From positions 124,001-188,000 of the forward strand of contig NZ_CYSR01000031.1 in assembly GCF_001458395.1 (NCBI RefSeq): a DNA stretch of 64,000 bases, written 5' to 3'. Every line of letters begins with the position of its first letter. Within the stretch, counting starts at the first letter, position 1. Source of the DNA: Leisingera aquaemixtae (GTDB lineage: Bacteria; Pseudomonadota; Alphaproteobacteria; Rhodobacterales; Rhodobacteraceae). This document shows positions 9,876-19,251 of the stretch, piece by piece. A program made the translations under genes and the position numbers. The notes beneath the pieces were generated by a model. That model was not told where the DNA came from, did no database searches, and saw only the letters and a list, made by a program, of their open reading frames with translations.

Positions 9876-11882
9876 ATGGCGTTGCTGCTGGGAGTGGACA
9901 CGGGCGGAACCTATACCGATGCGGTGCTGATCCGCGACGAGAAGGAGGTGATCGCCTCTGCCAAGTCGCTGACCACGCGCCAGGATTTGGCGATTGGCGT
10001 CGGCGGCGCGATCCGTGCGGTGCTGGAGCAGTCCGGAGTGCAGCCGCAGGAGGTGTCGCTGGCGGCGCTGTCCACCACGCTGGCCACCAATGCGCTGGTG
10101 GAGGGTCAGGGCGGACGGGTGGCGCTGGTCTATGTCGGGTTTGCCGAGGCTGACCTGGACCGGCCCGGGCTGCGGGACGCGTTGAAGGGCGATCCGGCGC
10201 TGGTGATCGGCGGCGGCCACACCCACGCGGGCAGTGAGGCGGCGCCCCTGGATGTTGAGGCGTTGGAGATGTTCCTGCGCACCGAGGGCCAGGGGGTGAC
10301 GGGCTTCGCCGTGGCCGGGGTCTTTGCCACCCGCAATCCGGCGCATGAGATTGAGGCTGCGCGGATCATCCATGAGATGACCAGCGCGCCAGTCACCTGT
10401 TCGCACCAGCTGTCGGCCAAGCTGAACGGGCCGAAACGGGCGGTGACGGCGGTGCTGAACGCGCGGCTGATCGGCATGATCGACCGGCTGATCGGGCGGG
10501 CGCAGGACACGCTGCGCGATCTGGGCATCGGGGCGCCGATGATGGTGGTGCGCGGCGACGGCGCGCTGATGAGCGGCGAACAGGCGCGGGAGCGGCCGAT
10601 CGAGACCATCCTGTCCGGGCCGGCGGCCTCGATTGTCGGGGCGCGCTGGATGACCGGGGCGGATCATGCGCTGGTGAGCGACATCGGCGGCACCACAACC
10701 GATGTGGCGCTGATCAGGGACGGCAAGCCGGCTATTGATCCGGCAGGAGCGCGGGTGGGTGAGTTCCGCACCATGGTGGAGGCGGTTGCGATGCGCACCA
10801 CCGGCCTGGGCGGCGACAGCCAGGTGCATCTGAACACCAGCGGGCTGTCAGGCGGGCTGACATTGGGGCCGCGCCGGGTGGTGCCGGTGTCGCTGATTGC
10901 GACCGATGCGCCCGATGTCGTGCATGCGGCCCTGGATGAGCAGCTGCGTAATTCCACCGCGGGCGAGTTTGACGGGCGCTTCGTGCGCGCGGTGCCGGGG
11001 GTGCCGGTAGCGGGCCTGAGCGAGCGGGAGGCCGGGCTGCTGGCGCGGATCGGTATGCAGGTGCATCCGCTGGGCCAGATCTTGCGCACCCGGATGGAGC
11101 ATGGCTCACTGGGCCGGCTGGTGGACCGCGGGCTGGTGCAGGTCTCCGGGGTGACGCCCTCGGACGCCAGTCACGTGCTGGACCGGGTGGAGGCCTGGGA
11201 CAGGGAGGCTGCGGTGAAGGCGCTGACCCTGTTTGCCCGCCGCCGGGTAGGCAGTGGCGACATGGTGGCAAAAAATGCGGAAACGCTGGCGCAGATGATC
11301 ATCGATCAGTTGACGGAGCAATCTGCTTTGACCTTGTTAGAGTCTGCTTTTGCCGAAGAAGCCGAGAGTTTTGGCCTGCCGGAGAAGGATTTGGCCCGGC
11401 ATGTGCTGCTGCAAAAGGGCCTCGCCCGGCACCGTGGCCTGCTGGCGCTGGATGCCGCGTTGAATGTGGATGTGGTGGGGCTGGGCGCTTCTGCCCCCAG
11501 CTATTATCCGGCGGTGGGGGAGCGGCTGCATTGCAACATGATCCTGCCGCAGCATGCCGGGGTGGCCAATGCCATTGGCGCGGTGGTGGGCCGGGTCACC
11601 ATGCGGCGCAGCGGCACCGTGACATCGCCCGCGGAGGGCAAGTACCGGGTGCATCTGGAGAGCGGCCCGGTGGATTTCCCGGCCTCAGACGAAGCACTGG
11701 CAGCGCTGGAAGCGGCCTTGGCAGAGGAGGCGCGCGGCGCGGCAGAGCAGGCCGGTGCCGAGGATATCCACGTGCATGTGGAGCGGGATATCCGCTTGGC
11801 GCAGGTGGAATCGCGGCAAGTGTTCGTCGAAGGCACGCTGACGGTGGAGGCCAGCGGCCGGCCGCGGGTGGCGCACGCCTAG
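9876..11882 (+). CDS. Hydantoinase/oxoprolinase family protein
   Basis: 668 residues from the ATG at 9876, preferred over the TTG at 9861 because GAGAGGG lies at ribosome-site distance. The N-terminal domain begins LLGVDTGGTYTDAVLI, the phosphate-binding loop of ASKHA-type hydantoinase A proteins. The second nucleotide motif SDIGGTTTDVALI lies near residue 268, and the C-terminal part is the family's third domain. ATP-dependent ring opening of hydantoins or 5-oxoproline is typical, but there is no adjacent HyuB-type subunit, so the substrate is uncertain. A hairpin lies 18 nt after the stop. Confidence 0.87.
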   Translation: MALLLGVDTGGTYTDAVLIRDEKEVIASAKSLTTRQDLAIGVGGAIRAVLEQSGVQPQEVSLAALSTTLATNALVEGQGGRVALVYVGFAEADLDRPGLRDALKGDPALVIGGGHTHAGSEAAPLDVEALEMFLRTEGQGVTGFAVAGVFATRNPAHEIEAARIIHEMTSAPVTCSHQLSAKLNGPKRAVTAVLNARLIGMIDRLIGRAQDTLRDLGIGAPMMVVRGDGALMSGEQARERPIETILSGPAASIVGARWMTGADHALVSDIGGTTTDVALIRDGKPAIDPAGARVGEFRTMVEAVAMRTTGLGGDSQVHLNTSGLSGGLTLGPRRVVPVSLIATDAPDVVHAALDEQLRNSTAGEFDGRFVRAVPGVPVAGLSEREAGLLARIGMQVHPLGQILRTRMEHGSLGRLVDRGLVQVSGVTPSDASHVLDRVEAWDREAAVKALTLFARRRVGSGDMVAKNAETLAQMIIDQLTEQSALTLLESAFAEEAESFGLPEKDLARHVLLQKGLARHRGLLALDAALNVDVVGLGASAPSYYPAVGERLHCNMILPQHAGVANAIGAVVGRVTMRRSGTVTSPAEGKYRVHLESGPVDFPASDEALAALEAALAEEARGAAEQAGAEDIHVHVERDIRLAQVESRQVFVEGTLTVEASGRPRVAHA

Positions 11883-11899
11883 GCGTCTTGAGCCGTGAA

Positions 11900-11954
11900 G
11901 CGGGTTTTCCGAAAACCCGCTGCCTCCGGCGGGGATATTTTGGGCCAGAAGAAG
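11900..11954 (+). repeat. Hairpin plus dispersed repeat box, copy B
   Basis: A perfect hairpin GCGGGTTTT-CCG-AAAACCCGC (11900-11920) lies just after the hydantoinase stop and may terminate it. It is followed by GCCTCCGGCGGGGATATTTT and GGGCCAGAAGAAG (to 11954). The prefix GCCTCCGGC is shared with the copy at 23826, defining a second subtype of the repeat. Confidence 0.75.
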
Positions 11955-11984
11955 CAGGGGTGCTTGCTGCAGATCTGGCATGTG

Positions 11985-12012
11985 AAAAGCCCCGCCGGAG
12001 TGCGGCGGGGCT
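11985..12012 (-). terminator. Intrinsic terminator of msrB-msrA
   Basis: Stem AGCCCCGCC/GGCGGGGCT followed on the minus strand by TTTT, 20 nt after the msrA stop. Confidence 0.85.
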
Positions 12013-12031
12013 GAAAGCGGCCTGTTAGAGC

Positions 12032-12547
12032 CTATTCCGCAGCAGCGCCGCGTTTGGGCAGCACCCAGTCGGGGCGCGGGAAATGGCAGGTGTAGCCAGT
12101 GGGCAGCCGCTGCAGGTAATCCTGATGCTCCGGCTCCGCTTCCCAGAAATCACCTGCGGGTTCGACCTCAGTCACCACTTTGCCGGGCCAGATGCCGGAG
12201 GCGTCGACGTCGGCGATGGTGTCCTCGGCGACCGATTTCTGGGTGTCGTCCAGGTAGTAGATCGCGGAGCGGTAGCTCATGCCGATGTCATTGCCCTGGC
12301 GGTTCGGGGTGGTCGGGTCGTGGATCTGGAAGAAGAACTCCAGCAGCTCCCGGTAGGAGGTGACGGCGGGGTCGAAGACGATCTCGATCCCTTCGGCATG
12401 GGTGCCGTGGTTCCTGTAGGTGGCGTTCGGCACGTCGCCGCCGGTGTAGCCGACGCGGGTGCTGATGACGCCGGGGCGCTTGCGGATCAGTTCCTGCATG
12501 CCCCAGAAACAGCCGCCTGCCAGGACGGCGCGTTCGGTGGTGCTCAT
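12032..12547 (-). CDS. msrA: Peptide methionine-(S)-sulfoxide reductase
   Basis: 171 residues. The catalytic motif GCFWG is at residues 12-16, with the Cys as nucleophile, followed by the conserved GYTGG and [19 protein letters not shown] segments. MsrA repairs the S-epimer of methionine sulfoxide using thioredoxin. Its start overlaps the msrB stop by 4 nt (ATGA), so the pair is translationally coupled and together repairs both epimers. No N-terminal signal is visible, so a cytoplasmic location is inferred. Confidence 0.97.
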   Translation of the reverse strand: MSTTERAVLAGGCFWGMQELIRKRPGVISTRVGYTGGDVPNATYRNHGTHAEGIEIVFDPAVTSYRELLEFFFQIHDPTTPNRQGNDIGMSYRSAIYYLDDTQKSVAEDTIADVDASGIWPGKVVTEVEPAGDFWEAEPEHQDYLQRLPTGYTCHFPRPDWVLPKRGAAAE

Positions 12548-12993
12548 TTCACGACCTCCACTTGGTTGATGTAGGCGCCATAGCCCTCTGCCTCCATGTC
12601 GTCCAGATGGACAAACCGCAGGGAGGCGGAGTTGATGCAGTAGCGCAGGCCGCCGCGGTCCATCGGGCCGTCCGGGAAGACATGGCCCAGGTGGCTGTCG
12701 CCATGGGTGGAGCGGACCTCGGTACGGATCATGCCGAGGCTGCGGTCTTCCAGTTCCTGGATGTGGGCGGATTCGATGGGTTTGGTGAAGCTGGGCCAGC
12801 CGCAGCCCGATTCATACTTGTCGGAGGAGGCAAACAGCGGTTCGCCGGAGACGATGTCGACGTAGATGCCCGGCTCCTTGTTATGGAGCAGCTTGCCGGT
12901 GCCGGGGCGTTCGGTGCCCGCGTTCTGGGTCACGTAGAACTCTTCCTCGGAGAGGGCGGCAATGGCGTCCGGGTTCTTGAAGTATTTGGTCAT
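12544..12993 (-). CDS. msrB: Peptide methionine-(R)-sulfoxide reductase, zinc-less type
   Basis: 149 residues from the ATG at 12993, chosen for its GGGAGGA ribosome site; the longer upstream frame has no homology I recognise. Family motifs are SGCGWPSF, the [10 protein letters not shown] loop, and [11 protein letters not shown], whose Cys is the expected catalytic residue. The two CxxC pairs that bind structural zinc in E. coli MsrB are absent: the first site reads GIYVDIVSG and the second RSTHGDSH. It reduces R-methionine sulfoxide in proteins. First gene of a two-gene operon with msrA. Confidence 0.96.
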   Translation of the reverse strand: MTKYFKNPDAIAALSEEEFYVTQNAGTERPGTGKLLHNKEPGIYVDIVSGEPLFASSDKYESGCGWPSFTKPIESAHIQELEDRSLGMIRTEVRSTHGDSHLGHVFPDGPMDRGGLRYCINSASLRFVHLDDMEAEGYGAYINQVEVVK

Positions 12994-13119
12994 GGTGTCC
13001 TCCCGCCTGTTCGCGTTTGGTGCAGAACATGGGGTCTGGATGCGCAAATGCAAAGCCCTGTTACAGGCGGCTCGCAAAGCCGTGTGCTGCGGAGGCCGGG
13101 CCCGGGGACAGATGCTCGG

Positions 13120-13683
13120 TCAGGCAGCGAAGGCACTGGCGAGGTCTCCGGGCAGGTCGAACTCCCGCAGCACCCGGGCGCGGGCGTCTGCCGACATCTT
13201 GCGCGCGGTCTTTTCCACGATGCGCTGCACCTTGTCGGCGGGGTGCTTGGCGGCGAATGGGGCAAAATACCACTTGAGGAAGACAAAGCAGATGATGTCC
13301 TCCAGCGCCTGCACCTGGGCGTCGCGCTTGATCCCCTCCTTGCGCAGCATCTTGGCTGCGGCCTCCGTGTCTTCGGCGCCATAGCCTGCGTTCTGCATCA
13401 GGGAGGTGACCACATCGGCGTGATGAACAGCCTCGGCCTTGCGCCAGGCGAGGTAGCCGGCCCGGCCTTCGGGGAAGGCCTCGCGGGCCAGCTTCCAGCG
13501 TTCCACATGCTGGCCGCGCGCCGCGATCTGCAGCACCTCGGTGGCGTCCGGGAACAGGCGCTGCTGCTCCTGGCTCATCCGCTGGCCGTAAAGCAGCGCG
13601 GCGGGCTGGCCGTCTTCCAGGGTGGGGTCCTGGGCGTTGGCGGCGTCGATCGCCTCCAGCACCTGTGTCAGTTGCGCGCTCAT
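13120..13683 (-). CDS. DUF4202 domain protein
   Basis: 187 residues. The sequence carries the DUF4202 pattern as I know it: AARGQHVERWKLAREAFPEGRAGYLAWRK followed by a HHAD motif and the helix QALEDIICFVFLKWYF. The conserved His/Glu/Asp residues resemble a metal-dependent helical hydrolase (HD-like), but that is inference; no function is established. It lies 110 nt upstream of an EamA transporter on the same strand (in the gene order EamA then DUF4202) and could share its transcript. Confidence 0.8.
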   Translation of the reverse strand: MSAQLTQVLEAIDAANAQDPTLEDGQPAALLYGQRMSQEQQRLFPDATEVLQIAARGQHVERWKLAREAFPEGRAGYLAWRKAEAVHHADVVTSLMQNAGYGAEDTEAAAKMLRKEGIKRDAQVQALEDIICFVFLKWYFAPFAAKHPADKVQRIVEKTARKMSADARARVLREFDLPGDLASAFAA

Positions 13684-13792
13684 GCCGCGTCCTCCGGTTG
13701 GGATCTTGAGATCAGATTAAGCGGTAAGCGCGGAGAGGCGCAACGGGCCGCGCCGCGTTGGCGGCGCCGGGCCCAAGGGGCAGGGGCGGGTG

Positions 13793-14698
13793 TCAGCCCG
13801 GCTTTGCTGCGCGGGAGAGCTCCGCCTTGGGCCGGTCCGCCTGCCTGGCGAGCTGGACGGCCAGAATGCCACCGGTGACGATGGCAACGCCCAGTACGTC
13901 CAGCGGTCCCAGTTTTTCGCCCAGCAGGACGCTGGCAACGGCAACGCCGAACACCGGATTCAGGAAGTGGAAGGTGGCGGCGCGCACCGCGCCGATGCGG
14001 TTCAGCAGCAGCACCCAGATGAAGGTGGCGGTCAGGCCTGGCACAATTGTGGTGTAGGTGAAGGCAGCGGCCAGGCGCCAGGTGGGGGTGACAAAAATCT
14101 CCTCTGTCAGCGGCGCGGCCACGAACAGGACGGCCGAGCCGATCAGCATCTGCAGACCGACCACCATCATGAAATTTCCGCCGGAGGTGGCACCGCGCAG
14201 GGCGAGGGTTGCGGCGGTCAGTGCCAGCACGCCGATGACGCACAGACCAACACCCAGCAGGTCGACACCGGCGCTGAGCCGCGTGCTCATGATCAGGGCA
14301 ACACCCAGGATGCCTGCGGCGAGGCCGGCATAACCCAGCGGCCGCAGCCGTTCGCCGAACAGCGCCCAGCCTGCCAGCGCCACCAGAAGCGGCATGGTGG
14401 AGGCGATGATGGCGGCCAGAGAGGCCTCGATCCATTGCATGGCGATAAAGTTCAGGCCGAGGTACAGCGCGTTCTGGCAGATGCCGAAGATCACTGTTGC
14501 CCGCCACTGGCCCGGCGTCAGCCGCCAGGTCTGCCCCAGGGCACGGGCGATGGCGACGCCGATCAGCCCGGAGATCAGGAACCGCACCGCCAGGGAAAAC
14601 AATGGCGAGGCGTCCTGGACGATGATCCTGGCCGAGGTGAAGGCGGAGGACCACATCAGGGCAAAGGCCAGCCCCATGGCAATAGCGCGCGCATCCAT
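13793..14698 (-). CDS. EamA/DMT-family permease
   Basis: 301 residues from the ATG at 14698, which has an AAAGGAA site; 18 further in-frame codons upstream are basic and unlikely. The protein is almost entirely hydrophobic with about ten membrane segments in two EamA repeats, the second starting near residue 150. DMT permeases export small metabolites such as amino acids or purines; the substrate cannot be read from sequence. Its neighbour upstream on the same strand is a LysE-type exporter, so this is a short run of efflux genes. Confidence 0.88.
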   Translation of the reverse strand: MDARAIAMGLAFALMWSSAFTSARIIVQDASPLFSLAVRFLISGLIGVAIARALGQTWRLTPGQWRATVIFGICQNALYLGLNFIAMQWIEASLAAIIASTMPLLVALAGWALFGERLRPLGYAGLAAGILGVALIMSTRLSAGVDLLGVGLCVIGVLALTAATLALRGATSGGNFMMVVGLQMLIGSAVLFVAAPLTEEIFVTPTWRLAAAFTYTTIVPGLTATFIWVLLLNRIGAVRAATFHFLNPVFGVAVASVLLGEKLGPLDVLGVAIVTGGILAVQLARQADRPKAELSRAAKPG

Positions 14699-14769
14699 CG
14701 TGAATTCCTTTCTCCCGCGGCGGACCTTCCGGAATATGCGGGCAGAGATCAAGCCGGGCGGGACCGGTG

Positions 14770-15393
14770 TCAGCTGAGCCGGGCCGCCAGAATCTGCCAG
14801 CTGGCGGCGCCGAAGGCAGCGGCAAAGGCGGCCTCAAATGCCCGGCGCAGTCGGACGTAGGCGCGGCTGGCCGCCTGGCTGGAGAACAGCAGCGCGTAGC
14901 CGTGGAAGATCAAGTTGCTTTGCACCGCGATGGCGGCCATCACCAGCAGCAGCGCCGATACAGGGGTACCGGGAGGCAGGCCGATGGCGTACAGCGCGCC
15001 GAAGAACAGCACCGCCTTGGGGTTGGTCAGATGCAGCGCCAGACCTTTGCCATAGGCGCTCCGCAGGGTTGGCGCGGCGGCGGCGCGCAGCACTGGCGCA
15101 CCGGGGCGCAGGGCCGACCGGGCGGAGCGGATGGCAAGGTACATCAGGTATCCGGCGCCGGCATAGCGGACCGCCTCGAACATCCAGGCGTTGGCCAGCA
15201 TCACCGCGCCCAGCCCGAACGCGGCGGAGACCGACCAGATCAGCGAACCGGTGCAGACCCCCGCGGCCAGCGCCAGACCGGGTTTGCGGCCATGCTGCAT
15301 CGAGGTGCCGGCAATGGTCAGCGTCGCCGGGCCAGGGCTGGCGGCGCCCAGGAAGGCGGCTGCCAGGATCATCACCAGATTGACGTTTTCCAT
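14770..15393 (-). CDS. LysE/RhtB-family exporter
   Basis: 207 residues with about six hydrophobic segments. The N-terminal signature LGAASPGPATLTIAGTSMQHGRKPGLALAAGV is the LysE-family SPGP motif, and HLTNPKAVLFFGAL is the second conserved block. Family members export amino acids or homoserine lactones and similar compounds; specificity is unknown here. Confidence 0.9.
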   Translation of the reverse strand: MENVNLVMILAAAFLGAASPGPATLTIAGTSMQHGRKPGLALAAGVCTGSLIWSVSAAFGLGAVMLANAWMFEAVRYAGAGYLMYLAIRSARSALRPGAPVLRAAAAPTLRSAYGKGLALHLTNPKAVLFFGALYAIGLPPGTPVSALLLVMAAIAVQSNLIFHGYALLFSSQAASRAYVRLRRAFEAAFAAAFGAASWQILAARLS

Positions 15394-15500
15394 GATGCCC
15401 TCCCTTGGCCGCCACCCAAAGGATGCGTTTGCCGGGCGGTTCTGGCAAGCGGCAACGCTGCGGCGGCGGACGAACCGTCGGCCGGCACGGCCCGCCAGGC

Positions 15501-15532
15501 AAAAGAAAAGGGCCGCCCGCGGGGGCAGCCCT
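15501..15532 (-). terminator. Intrinsic terminator of the HU gene
   Basis: On the minus strand GGGCTGCC and GGCGGCCC pair around CCCGCG and are followed by TTTTCTTTT, 26 nt after the HU stop. Confidence 0.87.
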
Positions 15533-15557
15533 GAAACCGTCCGGATGATGTCCGGGA

Positions 15558-15845
15558 TCAGCCGTTGACGCTGTCTTTCAGCGCTTTGGCGATGGTCATC
15601 TTGACCACCTTGTCGGCTTCCTTGGTGAATTTCTCACCAGTTGCCGGGTTGCGCACTTCGCGCTCGGGGCGCTCGCGGCAGTAGATTTTGCCGACGCCCG
15701 GCAGAGTCACGGCACCGCCGCCCGACACTTCGCGGGTGATCAGCGAGCAGACCGCTTCCAGCGCAGAACCTGCAGTTTTCTTGTCACTGCCCATTTCCTC
15801 GGCCAGTGCGGCAACAAGCTGGGTTTTGGTCATCGGTTTGGACAT
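15558..15845 (-). CDS. HU-family DNA-binding protein
   Basis: 95 residues. The HU/IHF fold is visible: the N-terminal helices MTKTQLVAALAEEMGSDKKTAGSALEAV, then the beta-arm region with GVGKIYCRERPEREVRNPATGE, where the RNPATG motif is the tip that inserts into the minor groove. It is a nucleoid architectural protein acting in the cytoplasm as a dimer. An AAGGAGA site precedes the ATG. It has its own promoter and terminator, so it is monocistronic. Confidence 0.95.
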   Translation of the reverse strand: MSKPMTKTQLVAALAEEMGSDKKTAGSALEAVCSLITREVSGGGAVTLPGVGKIYCRERPEREVRNPATGEKFTKEADKVVKMTIAKALKDSVNG

Positions 15846-15893
15846 TCTTCGTCTCCTTAAAGCTGCCCGAACTGTGGGGCCTCATCGCGAGAC

Positions 15894-15921
15894 ATTATCG
15901 TTATGTTGTATGGTAACACAA
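15894..15921 (-). promoter_or_regulatory. Candidate sigma-70-type promoter for the HU gene
   Basis: On the minus strand TTGTGT, a 16-nt spacer and GATAAT lie about 50 nt before the HU ATG, in an unusually A+T-rich patch. Confidence 0.5.
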
Positions 15922-15985
15922 CTTCTTGTGTGCTCCGTATAAGGGAAAACAGGCATTTTTTGCCGGAAAACAGCGAAAATCAGCC

Positions 15986-17452
15986 TTAAAGGAAGGCGGT
16001 TTCGTCGAACGAACGCAATTTCCGGCTGTGCAGCCGCTCCAAAGGCATGCCGCGTAAACGCTCCATTGCTCTTATGCCGATTTGCAGATGGCGTGCAACC
16101 TGGGTCCGGTAAAAGTCCGACGCCATGCCCGGCAGCTTCAGCTCGCCGTGCAGCGGTTTGTCAGAAACGCAGAGCAGCGTGCCGTAGGGCACCCGGAAGC
16201 GGTAGCCGTTGGCGGCGATGGTGGCGCTTTCCATGTCCAGCGCGATGGCGCGGGACTGGCTTAGCCGCTGCACCGGGCCGGACTGGTCGCGCAGCTCCCA
16301 GTTGCGGTTGTCGATGGTGGCGACGGTGCCGGTGCGCATGATCCGCTTGAGGTCGAAGCCTTCGTATTCGGTGATCTCCGCCACCGCTTCCTCGAGCGCG
16401 ACCTGGATTTCCGCCAGCGCCGGGATCGGCGTCCAGATCGGCAGGTCGTCGTCCAGTACATGGTCCTCGCGCAGGTAGCCATGCGCCAGCACGAAATCCC
16501 CCAGGGCTTGGGTGTTCCTGAGGCCGGCGCAGTGGCCGACCATCAGCCAGGCGTGCGGGCGCAGCACCGCGATATGGTCGGTGGCAGTCTTGGCGTTGGA
16601 GGGACCGACGCCGATGTTGACCAGGGTGATGCCGTTCCCGTCGTCCCGCTTGAGGTGGTAGGTGGGCATCTGCGGCAGCTTGGCGATGTCCGGGATCTTT
16701 GCCGATGGATCGGTGATCTGGTGATCGCCGGTGCTGACAAAGCTGGTGTAGCCGGAATTGGGGTCCGCCAGCTGGGCGCGGGCATAGGCTTCGAATTCGG
16801 CCACGTAGAACTGGTAGTTGGTGAACAGCACGTGGTTCTGGAAATGCTCGGTGCTGGTGGCGGTGTAATGGGTCAGCCGGGCCAGCGAGTAGTCGACGCG
16901 CTGGGCGGTGAACAGCGACAGCGGGCCGGTGCCGTTGGCCGGCTGGTGGGTGCCGTTGACGATGTCGTCGTTGGTGGTCGACAGGTCCGGCACATCAAAG
17001 ACGTCGCGCAGGGTGAAACCGGCGGCGCCGTCCTGGGGCACCGTCAGATCCGGGCGCGAGGCGACCGCAAAATGCACCGGGATCGGGGTGGCCGACACGC
17101 CGATGGTCACCGGCTGGCCGTGGTTGCGGATCAGGAGGCCGATCTGCTGGATCAGGTAATTGCGGAACAGGTCCGGCCGCGTCACCGTGGTGGCATAGGT
17201 GCCGGGTGCAGAGACATGGCCGAAGCTGAGGCGGCTGTCCACCTGGGCGAAGGTCAGGGTGGAAAAGCGGATCTCAGGATAAAAGGCGCGGATGCGCTGG
17301 TTGTCCGGCGCGCCGTCGGCCATCGCCCGGGAGAATTCCTCGCAGATGAAGCCGGTGGCCTGCCGGTACAGCAGCTCCAGCCGGTCCACGGCCTCGGTGG
17401 CGTCGTTAAAGCTTTCGTCCGGCGGATGGCCGGGGTGTTTTGTTGTTATCAT
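15986..17452 (-). CDS. amn: AMP nucleosidase
   Basis: 488 residues, about the length of E. coli Amn. It hydrolyses AMP to adenine and ribose-5-phosphate. The N-terminal domain contains FYPEIRF...QVDSRLSFGHV, typical of the family, and the C-terminal nucleoside-phosphorylase-like domain contains VNIGVGPSNAKTATDHIAVLRPHAWLMVGHCAGL and ALDMESATIAANGYRF, the ribose/base-binding DMES motif. Its ATG overlaps the stop of ade by 4 nt (ATGA), so it is translationally coupled to adenine deaminase. Identification is by long-range similarity to the family and is firm. Confidence 0.95.
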   Translation of the reverse strand: MITTKHPGHPPDESFNDATEAVDRLELLYRQATGFICEEFSRAMADGAPDNQRIRAFYPEIRFSTLTFAQVDSRLSFGHVSAPGTYATTVTRPDLFRNYLIQQIGLLIRNHGQPVTIGVSATPIPVHFAVASRPDLTVPQDGAAGFTLRDVFDVPDLSTTNDDIVNGTHQPANGTGPLSLFTAQRVDYSLARLTHYTATSTEHFQNHVLFTNYQFYVAEFEAYARAQLADPNSGYTSFVSTGDHQITDPSAKIPDIAKLPQMPTYHLKRDDGNGITLVNIGVGPSNAKTATDHIAVLRPHAWLMVGHCAGLRNTQALGDFVLAHGYLREDHVLDDDLPIWTPIPALAEIQVALEEAVAEITEYEGFDLKRIMRTGTVATIDNRNWELRDQSGPVQRLSQSRAIALDMESATIAANGYRFRVPYGTLLCVSDKPLHGELKLPGMASDFYRTQVARHLQIGIRAMERLRGMPLERLHSRKLRSFDETAFL

Positions 17453-19251
17453 TGCACAGGCTCGATCACCGGAATTTTCTGGAAAGTGCGGACGTCGACA
17501 AGGCCCAGGTCGGAGATCCGGAGTTCCGGGATCACCACCAGCGCCAGCAGCGAATGCTGCATATAGGCGTTGTTCAGGCTGCAGCCGCAGGCCTGCATTG
17601 CCTCGACCATTTTCTGCGCCTTGGCGGCGACATCGGTTGCGGGGCTGTCGGACATCAGGCCTGCGATCGGAAGCTCAATCAGAGCAAGCTCCTCACCTTC
17701 TTTATAAAGGGTAATGCCGCCGCCCGCTTCGGCAAGCCGGTTGGCCGCCAGCGCCATCTGGGCGCGGTCGGTGCCGACCACGATCATGTGATGGCTGTCA
17801 TGCGCCACGGTGGAAGCCATCGCCATCTTGCCGCTGTAGCCGAAGCCGGAGACAAAGGCGTTGGTGACGCCGCCGGTGGCGCGGTGGCGCTCGACCAGAG
17901 CGATCTGGCAGACTTCATCGGTGCCCTCGACCAACCCGTCCACCACTGGCAGCTCGGCCTGCAGTGCCTTGGTCGGGGCTTGGTTTTCGACCACGCCGAT
18001 CACATTGGCGGTGACCGAATTGGCGCCCGCAGGCGCGGTGAGTTCGAAGTCCTTTGCGGTCAGCTCATGGCCCAGATGCACAGTGCCGCGGGCGCTGGCG
18101 GGCCAGTCGTAATGCGGGCAATCCACCTTGATAGAGCCTGATTCCGCCACGATTTGCCCGCGGGCGATCACCACTTCGATGGGCAGTTCGGTGAGGCTTG
18201 AGGTCAGGATCACATCGGCGCGCCGCCCGGGGGTGATGGAGCCGATCTCCCGCTCCAGCCCGAAATGGGTGGCTGTGTTGATGGTGGCCATTTGCAGGGC
18301 GACAACCGGGTCGCAGCCGCAGGCTATCGCGTGGCGCACCACCCGGTTCATGTGGCCGTCATTGACCAGCGTGCCCGAATGGCAGTCGTCGGTGCAGAGG
18401 ATGAAGTTGCGCGGATCGAGGCCCTTCTCGGTGACGGCGGTGATCTGGCTTTCGACGTCGTACCAGGCAGACCCCAGCCGCATCATCGACCGCATCCCCT
18501 GGCGCACCCGGGCGATGGCGTCGGCCTCGCAGGTGCCTTCATGGTCATCCGCCGGGCCGCCCGCCACATAGGCCGCAAAATCCGGGCCGAGGTCGGGGGA
18601 GGCATAGTGGCCGCCAACCGTCTTGCCCGCGCGCTGAGTGGCGGCGATTTCGGCCAGCATCTTGGGGTCGGCATTGGCGACGCCGGGGAAGTTCATCATC
18701 TCGCCCAGACCGATGAGTCCGGGCCAGTTCATCGCCTCTTCCACATCCTCGGCGGAGATTTCGTAACCTGTGGTCTCCAGCCCCGGTGCGGAGGGCGCGC
18801 AGCTGGGCATCTGGGTGAAGATGTTGACCGGCTGCATCAGCGCCTCGTCATGCATATAGCGCACGCCGTCCAGACCCAGCACATTGGCAATCTCATGCGG
18901 GTCGGTGAACATCGAGGTGGTGCCATGCGGGATCACCGCGCGGGCAAATTCCGCAGGGGTCAGCATGCCGCTTTCAATATGCATGTGGGCATCGCACAGG
19001 CCGGGGATCATGTAGCGGCCGTTGGCCTCGATGATCTGCGTCTTTGGCCCGGTGCAATAGGAGGCATCCGGCCCGACATAGGCGATACGGCCCGCCTTGA
19101 TCGCAATATCATGGTCCGGCAGCTGCTCGCGGGTGTGGACGTTGACCCAGATGCCCTTGCGGATCACTGTGTCGGCCGGCGCGCGGCCTGCGGCGACTTC
19201 GATCAATTGCGGGGCGGTGTCGGGCCAGCTTGGGAAAATGTTATCTGACAT
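17449..19251 (-). CDS. ade: Adenine deaminase
   Basis: 600 residues, amidohydrolase superfamily. The metal site starts with GLCDAHMHIESGMLTPAEFARAVIPHGTT (about residue 88) and continues with DPHEIANVLG and TDDCHSGTLVNDGHMN (about residue 285); the C-terminal domain is the ade-specific one. It converts adenine to hypoxanthine plus ammonia. It is upstream of amn in the same operon, so AMP can be taken to hypoxanthine by consecutive gene products. It is divergent from a VOC gene across about 165 nt. Confidence 0.96.
   Translation of the reverse strand: MSDNIFPSWPDTAPQLIEVAAGRAPADTVIRKGIWVNVHTREQLPDHDIAIKAGRIAYVGPDASYCTGPKTQIIEANGRYMIPGLCDAHMHIESGMLTPAEFARAVIPHGTTSMFTDPHEIANVLGLDGVRYMHDEALMQPVNIFTQMPSCAPSAPGLETTGYEISAEDVEEAMNWPGLIGLGEMMNFPGVANADPKMLAEIAATQRAGKTVGGHYASPDLGPDFAAYVAGGPADDHEGTCEADAIARVRQGMRSMMRLGSAWYDVESQITAVTEKGLDPRNFILCTDDCHSGTLVNDGHMNRVVRHAIACGCDPVVALQMATINTATHFGLEREIGSITPGRRADVILTSSLTELPIEVVIARGQIVAESGSIKVDCPHYDWPASARGTVHLGHELTAKDFELTAPAGANSVTANVIGVVENQAPTKALQAELPVVDGLVEGTDEVCQIALVERHRATGGVTNAFVSGFGYSGKMAMASTVAHDSHHMIVVGTDRAQMALAANRLAEAGGGITLYKEGEELALIELPIAGLMSDSPATDVAAKAQKMVEAMQACGCSLNNAYMQHSLLALVVIPELRISDLGLVDVRTFQKIPVIEPVQ

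Noticed and set aside
13680..14837. 385-residue frame overlapping the EamA gene on the same strand
   Set aside because: It is an out-of-frame shadow of the EamA permease; the true frame has the hydrophobic repeat pattern.
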